Positions 53,891 through 62,650 of a DNA stretch of 64,000 nucleotides are shown piece after piece. Position numbers and translations under genes: made by a program. How positions within the stretch are numbered: the stretch's first letter is position 1; the number at the start of each line of letters is the position of its first letter. Source of the DNA: Bradyrhizobium sp. dw_78. GTDB taxonomy: Bacteria > Pseudomonadota > Alphaproteobacteria > Rhizobiales > Xanthobacteraceae. The stretch spans positions 62,001 through 126,000 of the forward strand of contig NZ_JAAVUS010000015.1 of NCBI RefSeq assembly GCF_018449525.1, read 5' to 3'. The notes under the pieces were generated by a model that made no database searches, was not told the DNA's origin, and saw only the letters and a program-made list of their open reading frames with translations.

Positions 53891-53914
53891 TAAGGTTGAC
53901 ATAACCATACCTTA
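53891..53914. promoter_or_regulatory. Operator-like inverted repeat between rraA-like and pxpB genes
   Basis: TAAGGT (53891-53896) and ACCTTA (53909-53914) are perfect inverted arms separated by 12 bp, and the nested GGTT-GACAT-AACC (53894-53906) adds symmetry. It lies in the 254-bp divergent promoter region of the two operons. The binding protein is unknown. Confidence 0.4.
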
Positions 53915-54047
53915 TCGCAGGACACTCGATTAATTTATTGAACTTGCAGGCTCATTTGGGATGAAGCGAATTCCATAACGGCCAAAAACACGCTAGAGGT
54001 TTGTTCTTCGCCTACGAGCTTGTGAGGCCGTCGAGATTCCAAAGGTC

Positions 54048-54779
54048 ATGGCCGCGCCACTTTCCCCGCCCCGTTTGTTACCCAGTGGCGACAGCGCCAT
54101 CACGGTCGAGTTCAGCCGTCATATCGATGACGCGGCAAATCAGCGGGTGCTGGCGCTCGATCACGCGGTGGCACAGGCAGCGGTCCCAGGCGTGACCGAG
54201 ACGGTGCCGACCTACCGGTCGCTGCTGGTGCATTACGATCCCGTCGAGATCGGCTTCGACGCCCTGGGTGAAAAGCTGCTGGCGCTGGCGCAGCTGCCCG
54301 TTCCCACCATGACCAGCACGCGCCGCTGGCGGATCCCGGTGGCCTATGGCGGCGAGCACGGCATCGACCTGGAGGATGTCGCCAACACGCTGAAGACGAC
54401 GCCGGATGATATCGTGGCCCGCCATATCGCCGGCGACTACCGCGTAGCCATGATCGGTTTCACCCCCGGATGGTCGTATCTCAGTGGGCTCGAAAAGTTT
54501 CTGCATCTGCCGCGACAGCAGAATCCGCGGCTATTGACGCCGGCCGGAACGATTTCGATCGGCGGCGTGCAAACCGGCGTGCAGTGCCTTGCCGGCCCCA
54601 GCGGCTGGCACCTGCTGGGCCGCACCGCGGTCAGAACCTATCAATTGCACCGCGATCCGACCTTCCTGCTCGGACCGGGCGACCACGTGACGTTTTCGGT
54701 CGTCGATCACAAGACCTTTGCCGAGCAGGATCGCGCCGCGGAGCGTGGTGAACTCGTCGCCGAATTGATCTCTGCATGA
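54048..54779 (+). CDS. pxpB: 5-oxoprolinase subunit B (PxpB/KipI family)
   Basis: 243 residues. RLLPSGDSAITVEF at the N-terminus and the C-terminal block GFTPGWSYLSGL...PAGTISIGGVQTGVQCLAGPSGW are diagnostic of PxpB. With PxpC and PxpA it forms the prokaryotic ATP-dependent 5-oxoprolinase that converts pyroglutamate to glutamate. Its stop overlaps the pxpC start by 4 bp (ATGA at 54776-54779). Confidence 0.93.
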   Translation: MAAPLSPPRLLPSGDSAITVEFSRHIDDAANQRVLALDHAVAQAAVPGVTETVPTYRSLLVHYDPVEIGFDALGEKLLALAQLPVPTMTSTRRWRIPVAYGGEHGIDLEDVANTLKTTPDDIVARHIAGDYRVAMIGFTPGWSYLSGLEKFLHLPRQQNPRLLTPAGTISIGGVQTGVQCLAGPSGWHLLGRTAVRTYQLHRDPTFLLGPGDHVTFSVVDHKTFAEQDRAAERGELVAELISA

Positions 54780-55834
54780 GCAAGCTTGTCATTGCCAGCA
54801 TCGGGCCGGCGAGCTCAGTCCAGGATGGCGGCCGGCCGGGCGCGCAGCGTTACGGTCTGACGCCGAGCGGCGCCCTGGATCGGCTCGCGCTGGCCGCCGC
54901 GAACAGCCTGGTCGGAAACCAGCCCTTCGCCGCGGCCGTCGAGATCGGCCCGTTCGGTGCTTCCTTTACGGCGCGCGACGGCGCGGTTCGCGTGGCGCTG
55001 GCGGGCGCGCCGCGCAACGCCGATATCGCCAAACGCCCGGTCGCGTTCGACACCTCCATGACGCTGGCGGAGGGCGAGACGCTGACGCTGGGTTTCGCCC
55101 GCGGCGGGTCTTTCAGCTATCTCGCGATCGAAGGCGGCATTCAGGGCGAGCCGATGTTCGGCAGCCTGTCGGTGAATGCCCGCGCCGGCCTCGGCAGCCC
55201 CTATCCGCGGCCGTTGCAGGCCGGCGACGAACTAGAAGCGACCGACGCCAGCGGCGCGGCCGAACGCCGGATCGATCTTCCCGCGCCGGCGGACGGACCC
55301 ATTCGCGTGGTGCTGGGTCCGCAGGACGACGAGTTCAGCGACACGGCCAAGCAACTCTTTCTCGACAGCGAGTGGAAGATATCGCAGACCAGCGATCGCA
55401 TGGGCTATCGGCTGGAAGGGTCCGCGATCAAGCATCTGCACGGTCATAACATCGTCTCCGACGGCACCGTAAACGGCAGCATCCAGGTGCCCGGGAACGG
55501 CGCACCCATCGTGCTGATGCCCGATCGCGGCACCAGCGGCGGCTATCCCAAGATCGCCACCGTGATCTCGGCCGATCTCGGCCGCTTCGCCCAGACCCCG
55601 GCCGGCCGTGATTTCCGCTTCAAGGCGATCGGCATGGCGGAGGCGCAGGCCGAAGCACGCAAGTTTGCGGAACTGCTGCGCACCCTGCCCGGCCTCGTTC
55701 ACGACATCGAAAGTTTTGCCCTGAACCTCGAAGCGCTGCAGAATGCGAATGTCGCGGGCAGCGCCGTCAGCGCGGTCGATGCGGCGACATGGCAGGTTCC
55801 ACCGGCGGGAGAGCCACCGGCACACGAGTTGTAA
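54776..55834 (+). CDS. pxpC: 5-oxoprolinase subunit C (PxpC/KipA family)
   Basis: 352 residues, biotin-dependent-carboxyltransferase-like fold. SIGPASSVQDGGRPGAQRYGLTPSGALD is the characteristic N-terminus, and the C-terminal MPDRGTSGGYPKIATVISADLGRFAQ block matches the family. The second gene of the pxpBCA operon, overlapping pxpB by 4 bp and ending 42 bp before pxpA. Confidence 0.93.
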   Translation: MSKLVIASIGPASSVQDGGRPGAQRYGLTPSGALDRLALAAANSLVGNQPFAAAVEIGPFGASFTARDGAVRVALAGAPRNADIAKRPVAFDTSMTLAEGETLTLGFARGGSFSYLAIEGGIQGEPMFGSLSVNARAGLGSPYPRPLQAGDELEATDASGAAERRIDLPAPADGPIRVVLGPQDDEFSDTAKQLFLDSEWKISQTSDRMGYRLEGSAIKHLHGHNIVSDGTVNGSIQVPGNGAPIVLMPDRGTSGGYPKIATVISADLGRFAQTPAGRDFRFKAIGMAEAQAEARKFAELLRTLPGLVHDIESFALNLEALQNANVAGSAVSAVDAATWQVPPAGEPPAHEL

Positions 55835-55876
55835 AGCACCGACAGCAAGATACCCTCACGCAAGCGGATAATCATC

Positions 55877-56647
55877 ATGACAACCATCGATCTCAACTGC
55901 GATCTCGGCGAAGGATTTGGCGTTTGGGAAATGGGCCATGACGCCGCCATGATCGAGCTCGCCACCTCGGTCAATATCGCCTGCGGTTTTCACGCCGGCG
56001 ATGCCGACATCATGCGCCATACGGTAGATCTGGCCAAAGCCCGCGGCGTCAGCATCGGCGCCCATCCCGGCTATCGCGACCTGCACGGCTTTGGACGCCG
56101 CCCGATTCCCGGTCTGAAATCGTCCGAGATCGAGAACCTCGTCGCCTACCAGATCGGCGCGTTGCAGGCGATTGCGACCGCGGCCGGCCACAAGGTGACT
56201 CACGTCAAGGCGCATGGTGCCTTGTCGAACGTCGCCTGCGAAGACGACATGACCGCAAAAGCGATCGCCAACGGGATCAAAGCGGTCGATCCCAATCTGG
56301 TTTTCATGGTGCTGGCCAATTCGCGCCTGGTGCGGGCCGGCGAAGCCGCCAACCTGCCGATGGTGCATGAGGTGTTCGCCGACCGCGCTTATGAGGACGA
56401 CGGCACGCTGGTGTCGCGCCGCAAGCCCGGCGCGGTGCTGCACGACGCCGGACAGATCGGACAACGCGTCTTGCGGATGGTGCAGGACGGCGCGGTGGTG
56501 GCGGCGTCGGGCAAGGTGATCAAGATGCGCATGGATACCGTGTGCATTCACGGCGACACGCCGGGCGCGGTCGAAATCGGCCGCGGGGTCCGTCAGGCAT
56601 TAAAGGATGGCGGCATCGACGTCGCGCCGTTCAAGACGGCGAAGTAG
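55877..56647 (+). CDS. pxpA: 5-oxoprolinase subunit A (PxpA, LamB/YcsF family)
   Basis: 256 residues with the LamB/YcsF TIM-type fold. DLNCDLGEGFGVWEMG, NIACGFHAGDADIM and IGAHPGYRD are family hallmarks. The enzyme complex recycles 5-oxoproline formed spontaneously from glutamine/glutamate. Putative ATAATCATC upstream is a weak ribosome site, as often for this third gene. A hairpin follows the stop. Confidence 0.93.
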   Translation: MTTIDLNCDLGEGFGVWEMGHDAAMIELATSVNIACGFHAGDADIMRHTVDLAKARGVSIGAHPGYRDLHGFGRRPIPGLKSSEIENLVAYQIGALQAIATAAGHKVTHVKAHGALSNVACEDDMTAKAIANGIKAVDPNLVFMVLANSRLVRAGEAANLPMVHEVFADRAYEDDGTLVSRRKPGAVLHDAGQIGQRVLRMVQDGAVVAASGKVIKMRMDTVCIHGDTPGAVEIGRGVRQALKDGGIDVAPFKTAK

Positions 56648-56660
56648 CGGAATATAGTTG

Positions 56661-56695
56661 TAGGGTGGGCAAAGCGAAACATGCCCACCACCCTA
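56661..56695 (+). terminator. Hairpin after pxpA
   Basis: TAGGGTGGGCA and TGCCCACCACCCTA pair with a 3-nt bulge around an AAGCGAAACA loop, 14 bp after the pxpA stop, followed by ACTCTC. There is no T-run; this repeat-like hairpin may still end the transcript at the convergent junction. Confidence 0.5.
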
Positions 56696-56863
56696 ACTCT
56701 CAAAAGCAATTTCAGAACGGGTGGTACGACAGCGTGCCGACACCACCGCGGCGATGACGGCGAATGCGCCATAGAGCGCGGCCGCATGAAGTCTCTTGCC
56801 GGCTTGGCCGGATAGCGAGCGCGCGTAGAAATGCAGACGGGCTTCCGCCGATAATTCGCGCAT
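56693..56863 (-). CDS. Possible small membrane protein, 56 residues
   Basis: ATG 56863 is preceded by TTGGAGAACGACC, a good ribosome site. The product has an amphipathic basic N-terminus (MRELSAEARLHFYARSLSG) and one hydrophobic helix (AALYGAFAVIAAVVSA). No family is recognised. It is downstream of the reductase gene on the same strand but separated by 182 bp. The coding evidence is only the start region and the helix. Confidence 0.4.
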   Translation of the reverse strand: MRELSAEARLHFYARSLSGQAGKRLHAAALYGAFAVIAAVVSARCRTTRSEIAFES

Positions 56864-57045
56864 GGTCGTTCTCCAACGTCGCATCAGCACCAGTGGAATA
56901 CGGACGGCATGCGGAGGCAAGGTGGCGAAAGAAATAACGATGCCCGCGCCTCGTCCCGCCTTGTCGCAGATTAAAATTCTCCACAACCGCTTCAGCCGGG
57001 AATTATTTTCGTTCGAATTTGACGAGGTTGGAACCGACTCCGCAA

Positions 57046-58647
57046 TCAATAGACATCCTGCTGAAACCGCCCTGTCTTCTTGAGCTCCGCGACGAAGCTT
57101 ACGGCCTCCTCGATCGACCGGGCGCCGAATTGCGCGACGATATCGACCAGCGCCCGCTCGACATCCTTTGCCATGCGCTTGGCGTCGCCGCAAACATAGA
57201 CATTCGCGCCCTCGGCGAGCCATGTCCATAATTCCCGGCCCACCTCGCGCATGCGGTCCTGCACGTAAAACTTCTTGTCGCCGTCGCGCGACCACGCCAG
57301 CGACAGCCGCGTCAATAGCCCCGCCGTCTTCATCGCGTTCAGCTCATCGGAATAAAAGAAGTCGGTGGCGCTGCGCTGATGGCCGAAGAACAGCCAATTC
57401 CGGCCGGTCGCCCCGGTGGCACGGCGGTCGAGCAGGAAGGCGCGGAACGGCGCGATGCCGGTGCCGGGGCCGATCATGATAATCGGCGTCTTCGGGTCCT
57501 GCGGCAGCGCAAAGCCATGCGCCTTCTGCACGTAGACCTTCACCTCGTCACCGGGATTGATCCGCTCGGCCAGGAAGGTCGAAGCCATTCCGAGCCGCTT
57601 CCGCTTGCCGATCACATAGCGCACGCAATCGACCGTCAGCGACAGCCTGCCCGGCGTCGCATTGTGCGACGACGAGATCGAATAAAGCCGCGGCTGCAAC
57701 GGCTCCAATGCTTCGACAAAGGCTTCGGGATGCGGCCGCACGCCGGAAAATTTTTGCAGCGCCGCCATCACGTCGAGCGTCGCGGCGTCACCATCGGGAT
57801 CCTCGCCCTGCGCCAGCGCGCGCGCTTTCTCGCGCTGCGCACCGCCGGTGATGAAAGAGATCAGTTCGAACAGCTTGTCCGGCGCGGGCGACAGTGAAAC
57901 GTCGCCGGTCAGCACCTCGCGCAACGTCTTGCCGTTGATGTTCGTGGTGTGCGACGCCCCGAGCAGGGCGATGATCTGATCGACATGGCCGATTTCATTG
58001 CTGGCGAAGATGCCAAAGGAATCGCCGACGACGTAATCGAGGCCGCAGCCCGAAAGATCGAACTCGATGTGCCAGGTTTCCTTTTCGGATCCGGCCCCGT
58101 TGAGCAGGCGCCGCGACAGGAAGGTGGCGGCGACCGGATGATCGCGCGAGCGTCCGGGTTCGCCAATAACAGCCGGCGCCGCCGCAGCAGCCGAATCCCC
58201 AGGCGCCGCCGTCGGCGCCTTGTCCAGCTCTTCATGCAGCGTCTTCAGCATACGCGCGGTTTCCTTGCCCCCGGGCACGCAGAGATTGAGCCGCGCTTCG
58301 CTCCTGCTCGCGATGGCGTCCGAATAATCGTTGCAATTATAGCCGCACTGGCCGCAGTCCTGCTGCGCCATCGCCGCCATCATCCGTCGGCGCATCGGCC
58401 GGCCCTCAGCCAGTTTCATGCGGTCGGCGATCGGCATGGTCTGGTCGTGCCACGGCGCTTCGCCGTCATCACCGTCGCCGGACGCGCCACTGACGAGGGC
58501 TGAGCCCTGCTCCGCCGGCAATGGCGTCGGAGCATCGGTCGACAGCAATCCTGCGAAAAACCCGTTCAGCCAGGAGCGCTGCGCGTCGGAGAATGGCGCG
58601 CTCTCCGGGATGATTTCGATTCGGGGCGGCGGCGTGATCTGGTTCAT
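57046..58647 (-). CDS. CysJ-like NADPH reductase with N-terminal Fe-S motif instead of flavodoxin domain
   Basis: 533 residues. The C-terminal two thirds match sulfite-reductase/P450-reductase flavoproteins: FAD site RLYSISSSHN, cofactor loop GPGTGIAPFRAF, and YVCGDAKRMAKDVE. The FMN flavodoxin domain usual in CysJ is absent. Instead residues 98-123 hold Cys98-x2-Cys101-x3-Cys105-x17-Cys123 followed by PGGKET, the pattern of RnfB/CO-dehydrogenase-type [4Fe-4S] domains. It may pass electrons from NADPH through Fe-S to the adjacent siroheme enzyme. ATG 58647 overlaps the nirA stop (ATGA, 58644-58647). Confidence 0.88.
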   Translation of the reverse strand: MNQITPPPRIEIIPESAPFSDAQRSWLNGFFAGLLSTDAPTPLPAEQGSALVSGASGDGDDGEAPWHDQTMPIADRMKLAEGRPMRRRMMAAMAQQDCGQCGYNCNDYSDAIASRSEARLNLCVPGGKETARMLKTLHEELDKAPTAAPGDSAAAAAPAVIGEPGRSRDHPVAATFLSRRLLNGAGSEKETWHIEFDLSGCGLDYVVGDSFGIFASNEIGHVDQIIALLGASHTTNINGKTLREVLTGDVSLSPAPDKLFELISFITGGAQREKARALAQGEDPDGDAATLDVMAALQKFSGVRPHPEAFVEALEPLQPRLYSISSSHNATPGRLSLTVDCVRYVIGKRKRLGMASTFLAERINPGDEVKVYVQKAHGFALPQDPKTPIIMIGPGTGIAPFRAFLLDRRATGATGRNWLFFGHQRSATDFFYSDELNAMKTAGLLTRLSLAWSRDGDKKFYVQDRMREVGRELWTWLAEGANVYVCGDAKRMAKDVERALVDIVAQFGARSIEEAVSFVAELKKTGRFQQDVY

Positions 58648-60431
58648 GACGAAACCTCGGCATCGGCAAGCTTGCGCAGCGTCTCGCCGTCATGGCGGCG
58701 CGCAAACGAGAGGAATGTTTCATCCGGCGCCGAGCGGTGTGACAGATAGGCCTTCAACAGCCGCTCGACGGTCTGCGGCGCGTCCTCGGCCTTGAGATCA
58801 TGATAGACCTCCGTGCCAAGATCGGCATCCGGACCGAAACCGCCGCCAGCGAACAGATGATAGCCCTCGGCGGTGTCGTCGCTGTCGCCGACCGGCACCT
58901 TGGCGGCGATCAGGCCGATATCGCTGATGTAGTGCTGCGCGCAGGAATGATGGCAGCCGGTGAGATGGATGTTGAGCGGCGTGTCGATCTCGACCCGCTG
59001 CTCGCACCAGTCGCCGATCGCCGACGCATGCAGCTTGGTGTTGGAGGCGGCGAATTTGCAGCCGGCATTGCCGGTGCAGGCGATCAGGCCGGCGCGTATC
59101 TGCGACGCCTGGATCGCAAGGCCGAGTCGTTCGATCGCGGCCACGGCCAGCGCTACATTCTCGTCGCGCACCCCCGGGATCAGCAGGTTTTGCCAGACTG
59201 TCAGCCGGATTTCGCCGTCGCCGAGATCCTGCGCGATTTGAGCGAGCCCGCGCATCTGCTCACAGGTGATCTTGCCGACCGGCAACACGACGCCAATCCA
59301 GTTCAGGCCCGCCTGTTTCTGCCGTTGCACACCGATATGCGCCATGCGGTCGAAAGCCGGCCGCGGCGCCAGCGCCTCGGAAGGCACACGGGTCAGTGCC
59401 TGACCAAGCTTCTCCTCGACCAAAGCGAGGAATTTTTCCACGCCCATTCCGTCGATCACATATTTCAACCGCGCCTTGAGCCGGTTGGTGCGATCGCCGA
59501 GATCGATGAACACGCGCACGATGGCGTCGGCCAGTTTGGTGGCGTCCGCCGGCCTGACGATGACGCCGGTCGCCCTCGCAAAATCCCTGTGTCCCGTGAT
59601 GCCGCCGATGCCGAGACGAAACCAGATGCCGGGATCGACGCCGAAACCGTCTTTGACCTCGACCGCGGCAAAGGCGATGTCGTTGGTGTCTTCCAGTACG
59701 GCGATCCTGCCCGCGCCGTCGAACGCGACGTTGAACTTGCGCGGCAGCCCCGTCAGCGAGCGATCGTTGAGAATGTGATAGTGCCACTCGCGGGCATATG
59801 GGCGGGTGTCGAGCAGTTCCTGCGGATCGATGCCGGCCGTCGGCGTGCCCGTGACATTGCGGATGTTGTCGGCGCCGGAACCGCGCGAGCACAGGCCGAG
59901 ATCCTGAATGCCCTCGATCAGCGCCACCGCGTTCTTGGGCGGGATTTCGCGAACCTGCAAATTGGCGCGCGTGGTGACATGGGCGAACGGTCCGCACAAC
60001 CGTTCCGTGAGATCGGCCAATCCCGCAAACTGCCAATGCTTCAGGATGCCGTTCGGAATCCGCAGCCGGCACATGTAGGAATCCTGCGCCGGAGCGACAT
60101 AGAACAGGCCGTAATAGCGCCAGCGGAAATTATCCGCCGGCGACGGCGGCGCGTCATCGGCCGCCTGCTGCTTCAGCCGCGGATAGGCGTCGAACGGATG
60201 TTCTTCGCGCTTGAATTTCTCCTGGTCCGCAAGCTTTTTGCCCGCCGCGACGACCTTGTCTTGCGCCCTGATGTGCGCGGCATCCGGTCCGCCCGGTTCG
60301 GTATTGGCTTTGCCCGAACCGGCGCCGCCGAGACCGCGACCGACCCGGCTGATCTGCAGGCCGGTGGCGAAACCTTCGAGGTAGCGTTTCTGCTCGTCGG
60401 TAAAGTCGACGGAAAGCTGATCGATTTTCAT
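58644..60431 (-). CDS. nirA: Siroheme nitrite/sulfite reductase, probable assimilatory nitrite reductase NirA
   Basis: 595 residues with the duplicated ferredoxin-like/NiSiR domains of siroheme reductases. The [4Fe-4S]-siroheme cysteines are Cys452-x5-Cys458 (CTGNAGC) and Cys493-x3-Cys497 (GCHHSC), the nitrite/sulfite reductase signature. The upstream nasS-nasT genes favour nitrite over sulfite. ATG 60431 is used; GTG/ATG choices to 60476 add nothing conserved. The next gene encodes a probable electron donor. No nitrate reductase is in the window. Confidence 0.87.
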   Translation of the reverse strand: MKIDQLSVDFTDEQKRYLEGFATGLQISRVGRGLGGAGSGKANTEPGGPDAAHIRAQDKVVAAGKKLADQEKFKREEHPFDAYPRLKQQAADDAPPSPADNFRWRYYGLFYVAPAQDSYMCRLRIPNGILKHWQFAGLADLTERLCGPFAHVTTRANLQVREIPPKNAVALIEGIQDLGLCSRGSGADNIRNVTGTPTAGIDPQELLDTRPYAREWHYHILNDRSLTGLPRKFNVAFDGAGRIAVLEDTNDIAFAAVEVKDGFGVDPGIWFRLGIGGITGHRDFARATGVIVRPADATKLADAIVRVFIDLGDRTNRLKARLKYVIDGMGVEKFLALVEEKLGQALTRVPSEALAPRPAFDRMAHIGVQRQKQAGLNWIGVVLPVGKITCEQMRGLAQIAQDLGDGEIRLTVWQNLLIPGVRDENVALAVAAIERLGLAIQASQIRAGLIACTGNAGCKFAASNTKLHASAIGDWCEQRVEIDTPLNIHLTGCHHSCAQHYISDIGLIAAKVPVGDSDDTAEGYHLFAGGGFGPDADLGTEVYHDLKAEDAPQTVERLLKAYLSHRSAPDETFLSFARRHDGETLRKLADAEVSS

Positions 60432-60785
60432 GGTGCGCGACGAAGCTCCTGCGGCCACCACCGGTGGCGTCACCAAATGAGGGTGTTGACCCCCGCCGAA
60501 AAGTCAGCGCGGCCGATGGGCCGAGCCGCAATTCCGGATAAGGGTCCGATCAGCGTCGTTGCTGCGGAAATCCATCTTGGACAGTGCCAGCGGGCATCTG
60601 CGGCGGCCGGCCCGCCACAACATTCAAGTTGTGTGCCACGCTGGCCTTCATAAAATGTCTTCTAATTCCAATATGTTGCCGGATTGATCCGGGAGGCCGG
60701 AGGCCGCGCGCGCAGCCAATCCCGCGCCGTCAGCCCAAAATTTAGCCGGTCTCGCCCGGAGCCCGACATCGCGGCATCGGACTGT
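60432..60785 (-). promoter_or_regulatory. nirA upstream/leader region with candidate sigma-54 promoter and hairpins
   Basis: 354 bp. On the minus strand TGGCACACAACTTGAA (60638-60623) resembles a -24/-12 promoter but has GA in place of GC at -12. CACAAC-TTGAAT-GTTGTG (60633-60616) is a perfect 6-bp hairpin with a six-base loop, and CCGG-ATCAAT-CCGG (60692-60679) is another with a six-base loop. Paired hexaloop hairpins are the RNA targets of ANTAR proteins such as NasT, but the usual loop bases A1 and G4 are not both present. Confidence 0.35.
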
Positions 60786-61952
60786 TCAGGATTTCCGATA
60801 GCCGATCTTGAACGCCGCCAGATATCCTGCGATATCGCCGGCATCGAAGGCGGGCCCCGCGAAGGCCCCGACATCGCCGAAGACGCTGGCAGGTTGCGCT
60901 GGACGGCCGATCGCCGCGTCGTAGAGATCCGGACGGAACATCGCCATGGCGGTGCGAAGGGCATCGGGGCTGAAGGCAGCCTGCCCCCAACGGACCATCT
61001 GGGCGTAAAGCCAGGCGGCCTGGACCGGCTCCGGCCGGGCCGCCCCTTCCGTTCCGACCAGCCAATACCGCTCACTTTCCCGCACCGTTCCGTCCGGCAA
61101 GATCTTGAGCCGGCCGCTCAGCGTGCGCTGGATGACATCGGCATCGACGCCGATCCGTTCTGGCTGCGCCAGAATATGCGCCGCCTCGGCGCGGTTTTGC
61201 GGATCTGCGATAAATTCGGCGGCGCGATGGGTGGCGCGGATGAGCGCCGCAACGGTTTGCGGATTTTTCTCCGACCAGTTCTGCCGGATCGCGAGCACCT
61301 TCTCCGCGGCCCGCGCTAGGATCTCGGAGACGAAATGCAGGATATGGCCGACGCCGAGATCGACCGCGACCGAATTCCAGGGCGCGCCGACGCAGAACGC
61401 ATCGACGTGACCGTTGGCGAGGCTGTCCACCATGTAGGGTGGCGGCAGCACCACCAGACGGACGTCCTCGTCGGGATCGACACCGCCCGCCGCCATCCAG
61501 AAGCGGAGCTGATAATTGTGGGTGGAAAATGGAAAGGTCATGCCGAATGTCAGCGGCTCGGCGCCGCTCCTGCGCCGCGCGGCGACCACGCGCGAAAGCG
61601 CCTGCGCGGTGGCCATCGGATCGAATGGGTCGCCCTCGACCTCGCTCAGAATCGCCGCATGCAGCGCCGGCGACACCGTGATCGCGTTGCCGTTGAGGCC
61701 GAGATTGAACGGCGCCACGATCGGTACTTTCACATGGCCGAGCCCGAGGCTGGAGGCGATCGCAACCGGTGCCAGCAGATGCGCCGCATCGAACAAGCCG
61801 ATATTGAGCTTGTCGCGAACGTTCGACCACGACACCTCGCGCACCAGCGTGACATCGAGCCCCTCGGCCGTGGCAAATCCCTTGTCGACGGCGACGATGA
61901 GGGCGGCGGCGTCGACCAGCGGAATGAAGCCGATGTGAAGCGGTGTGCTCAT
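60786..61952 (-). CDS. nasS: Nitrate-sensing protein NasS (CmpA/NrtA-like, cytoplasmic)
   Basis: 388 residues, periplasmic-binding-protein fold of the nitrate/bicarbonate family (NrtA/CmpA), but it begins MSTPLHIGFIPLVDAA without a signal peptide, so it acts in the cytoplasm. In known systems NasS holds NasT inactive until nitrate or nitrite binds. Its start overlaps the nasT stop by 4 bp (ATGA, 61949-61952), which fits the stoichiometric complex. nirA follows after 354 bp. Confidence 0.9.
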   Translation of the reverse strand: MSTPLHIGFIPLVDAAALIVAVDKGFATAEGLDVTLVREVSWSNVRDKLNIGLFDAAHLLAPVAIASSLGLGHVKVPIVAPFNLGLNGNAITVSPALHAAILSEVEGDPFDPMATAQALSRVVAARRRSGAEPLTFGMTFPFSTHNYQLRFWMAAGGVDPDEDVRLVVLPPPYMVDSLANGHVDAFCVGAPWNSVAVDLGVGHILHFVSEILARAAEKVLAIRQNWSEKNPQTVAALIRATHRAAEFIADPQNRAEAAHILAQPERIGVDADVIQRTLSGRLKILPDGTVRESERYWLVGTEGAARPEPVQAAWLYAQMVRWGQAAFSPDALRTAMAMFRPDLYDAAIGRPAQPASVFGDVGAFAGPAFDAGDIAGYLAAFKIGYRKS

Positions 61953-62539
61953 TTCAGCAACTCCGATGCGGTCAAGATCGATTGCGCGATCTCGCCGATC
62001 TTCTTTTTCTCGCGCATCGCCGTCGATCGCAGCAGCACATAGGCCTCGTCTTCGGTCAGCCCCTTCAGTTTCATCAGGATACCTTTGGCGCGCTCGATCA
62101 CCTTGCGCTCTTCAAGCGCGGATTTGGTGCGATCGAGTTCATCCTGCAATTTTGCGAACGCGTTGAAACGCGAAACACAGAGGTCCAGGACCGGCCTGAT
62201 GCGCTCCTTCCTGAAACCATCGACGATATAGGCCGAGACGCCGGCATCGACGGAAGCCTGGATCGACGCCGCGTCGCTCTGGTCGACAAACATCGCGACC
62301 GGCCGGCGCACGGCACGGCTGACCTGGAACATTTGTTCCAGAACATCGCGGCTCGGGTTCTCCAGATCGATCAGGATGATGTCGGGATCGAACGCATAGA
62401 TCCGGGCCAGCAGGCTCTGCATTTCGCTGATGTGGACGACGTCGGTATAGCCGGCTTCCCGCAATCCCTCCTTCAGGATCGCGGCGCGGATCGGGCTATC
62501 GTCCACAATGACGATTTTAGGAGACTGCTCGGCGCCCAT
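61949..62539 (-). CDS. nasT: ANTAR-domain antiterminator/response regulator NasT
   Basis: 196 residues. A receiver-like domain (about 8-120, with IVIVDDSPIRAAIL and DPDIILIDLENP) is followed by a coiled segment and an ANTAR RNA-binding domain (about 130-190, with VIERAKGILMKLKGLTEDEAYVLLRSTAM). NasT proteins bind hairpins in leaders of nitrate/nitrite assimilation genes and prevent termination. It is divergent from rimO with about 110 bp between. Confidence 0.93.
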   Translation of the reverse strand: MGAEQSPKIVIVDDSPIRAAILKEGLREAGYTDVVHISEMQSLLARIYAFDPDIILIDLENPSRDVLEQMFQVSRAVRRPVAMFVDQSDAASIQASVDAGVSAYIVDGFRKERIRPVLDLCVSRFNAFAKLQDELDRTKSALEERKVIERAKGILMKLKGLTEDEAYVLLRSTAMREKKKIGEIAQSILTASELLK

Positions 62540-62650
62540 CGGTCACTCGCATTCGGCCGGTTATCCATAGCATGCCGGATGCCGGCTCAAAGCCTTGTAA
62601 TTATGAGCAATTGGGACTAGCTCGTGCGGATCAATCAGGCAGTTCAAGAC

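Noticed and set aside
56693..57295. 200-codon minus-strand frame joined to the small protein
   Set aside because: Its first part overlaps the reductase C-terminus in another frame with Arg-rich shadow sequence; only the last 56 codons have a plausible start.
58800..60653. 617-codon plus-strand open frame opposite nirA
   Set aside because: Product is composition-biased and without motifs; nirA cysteines and domains are on the minus strand.
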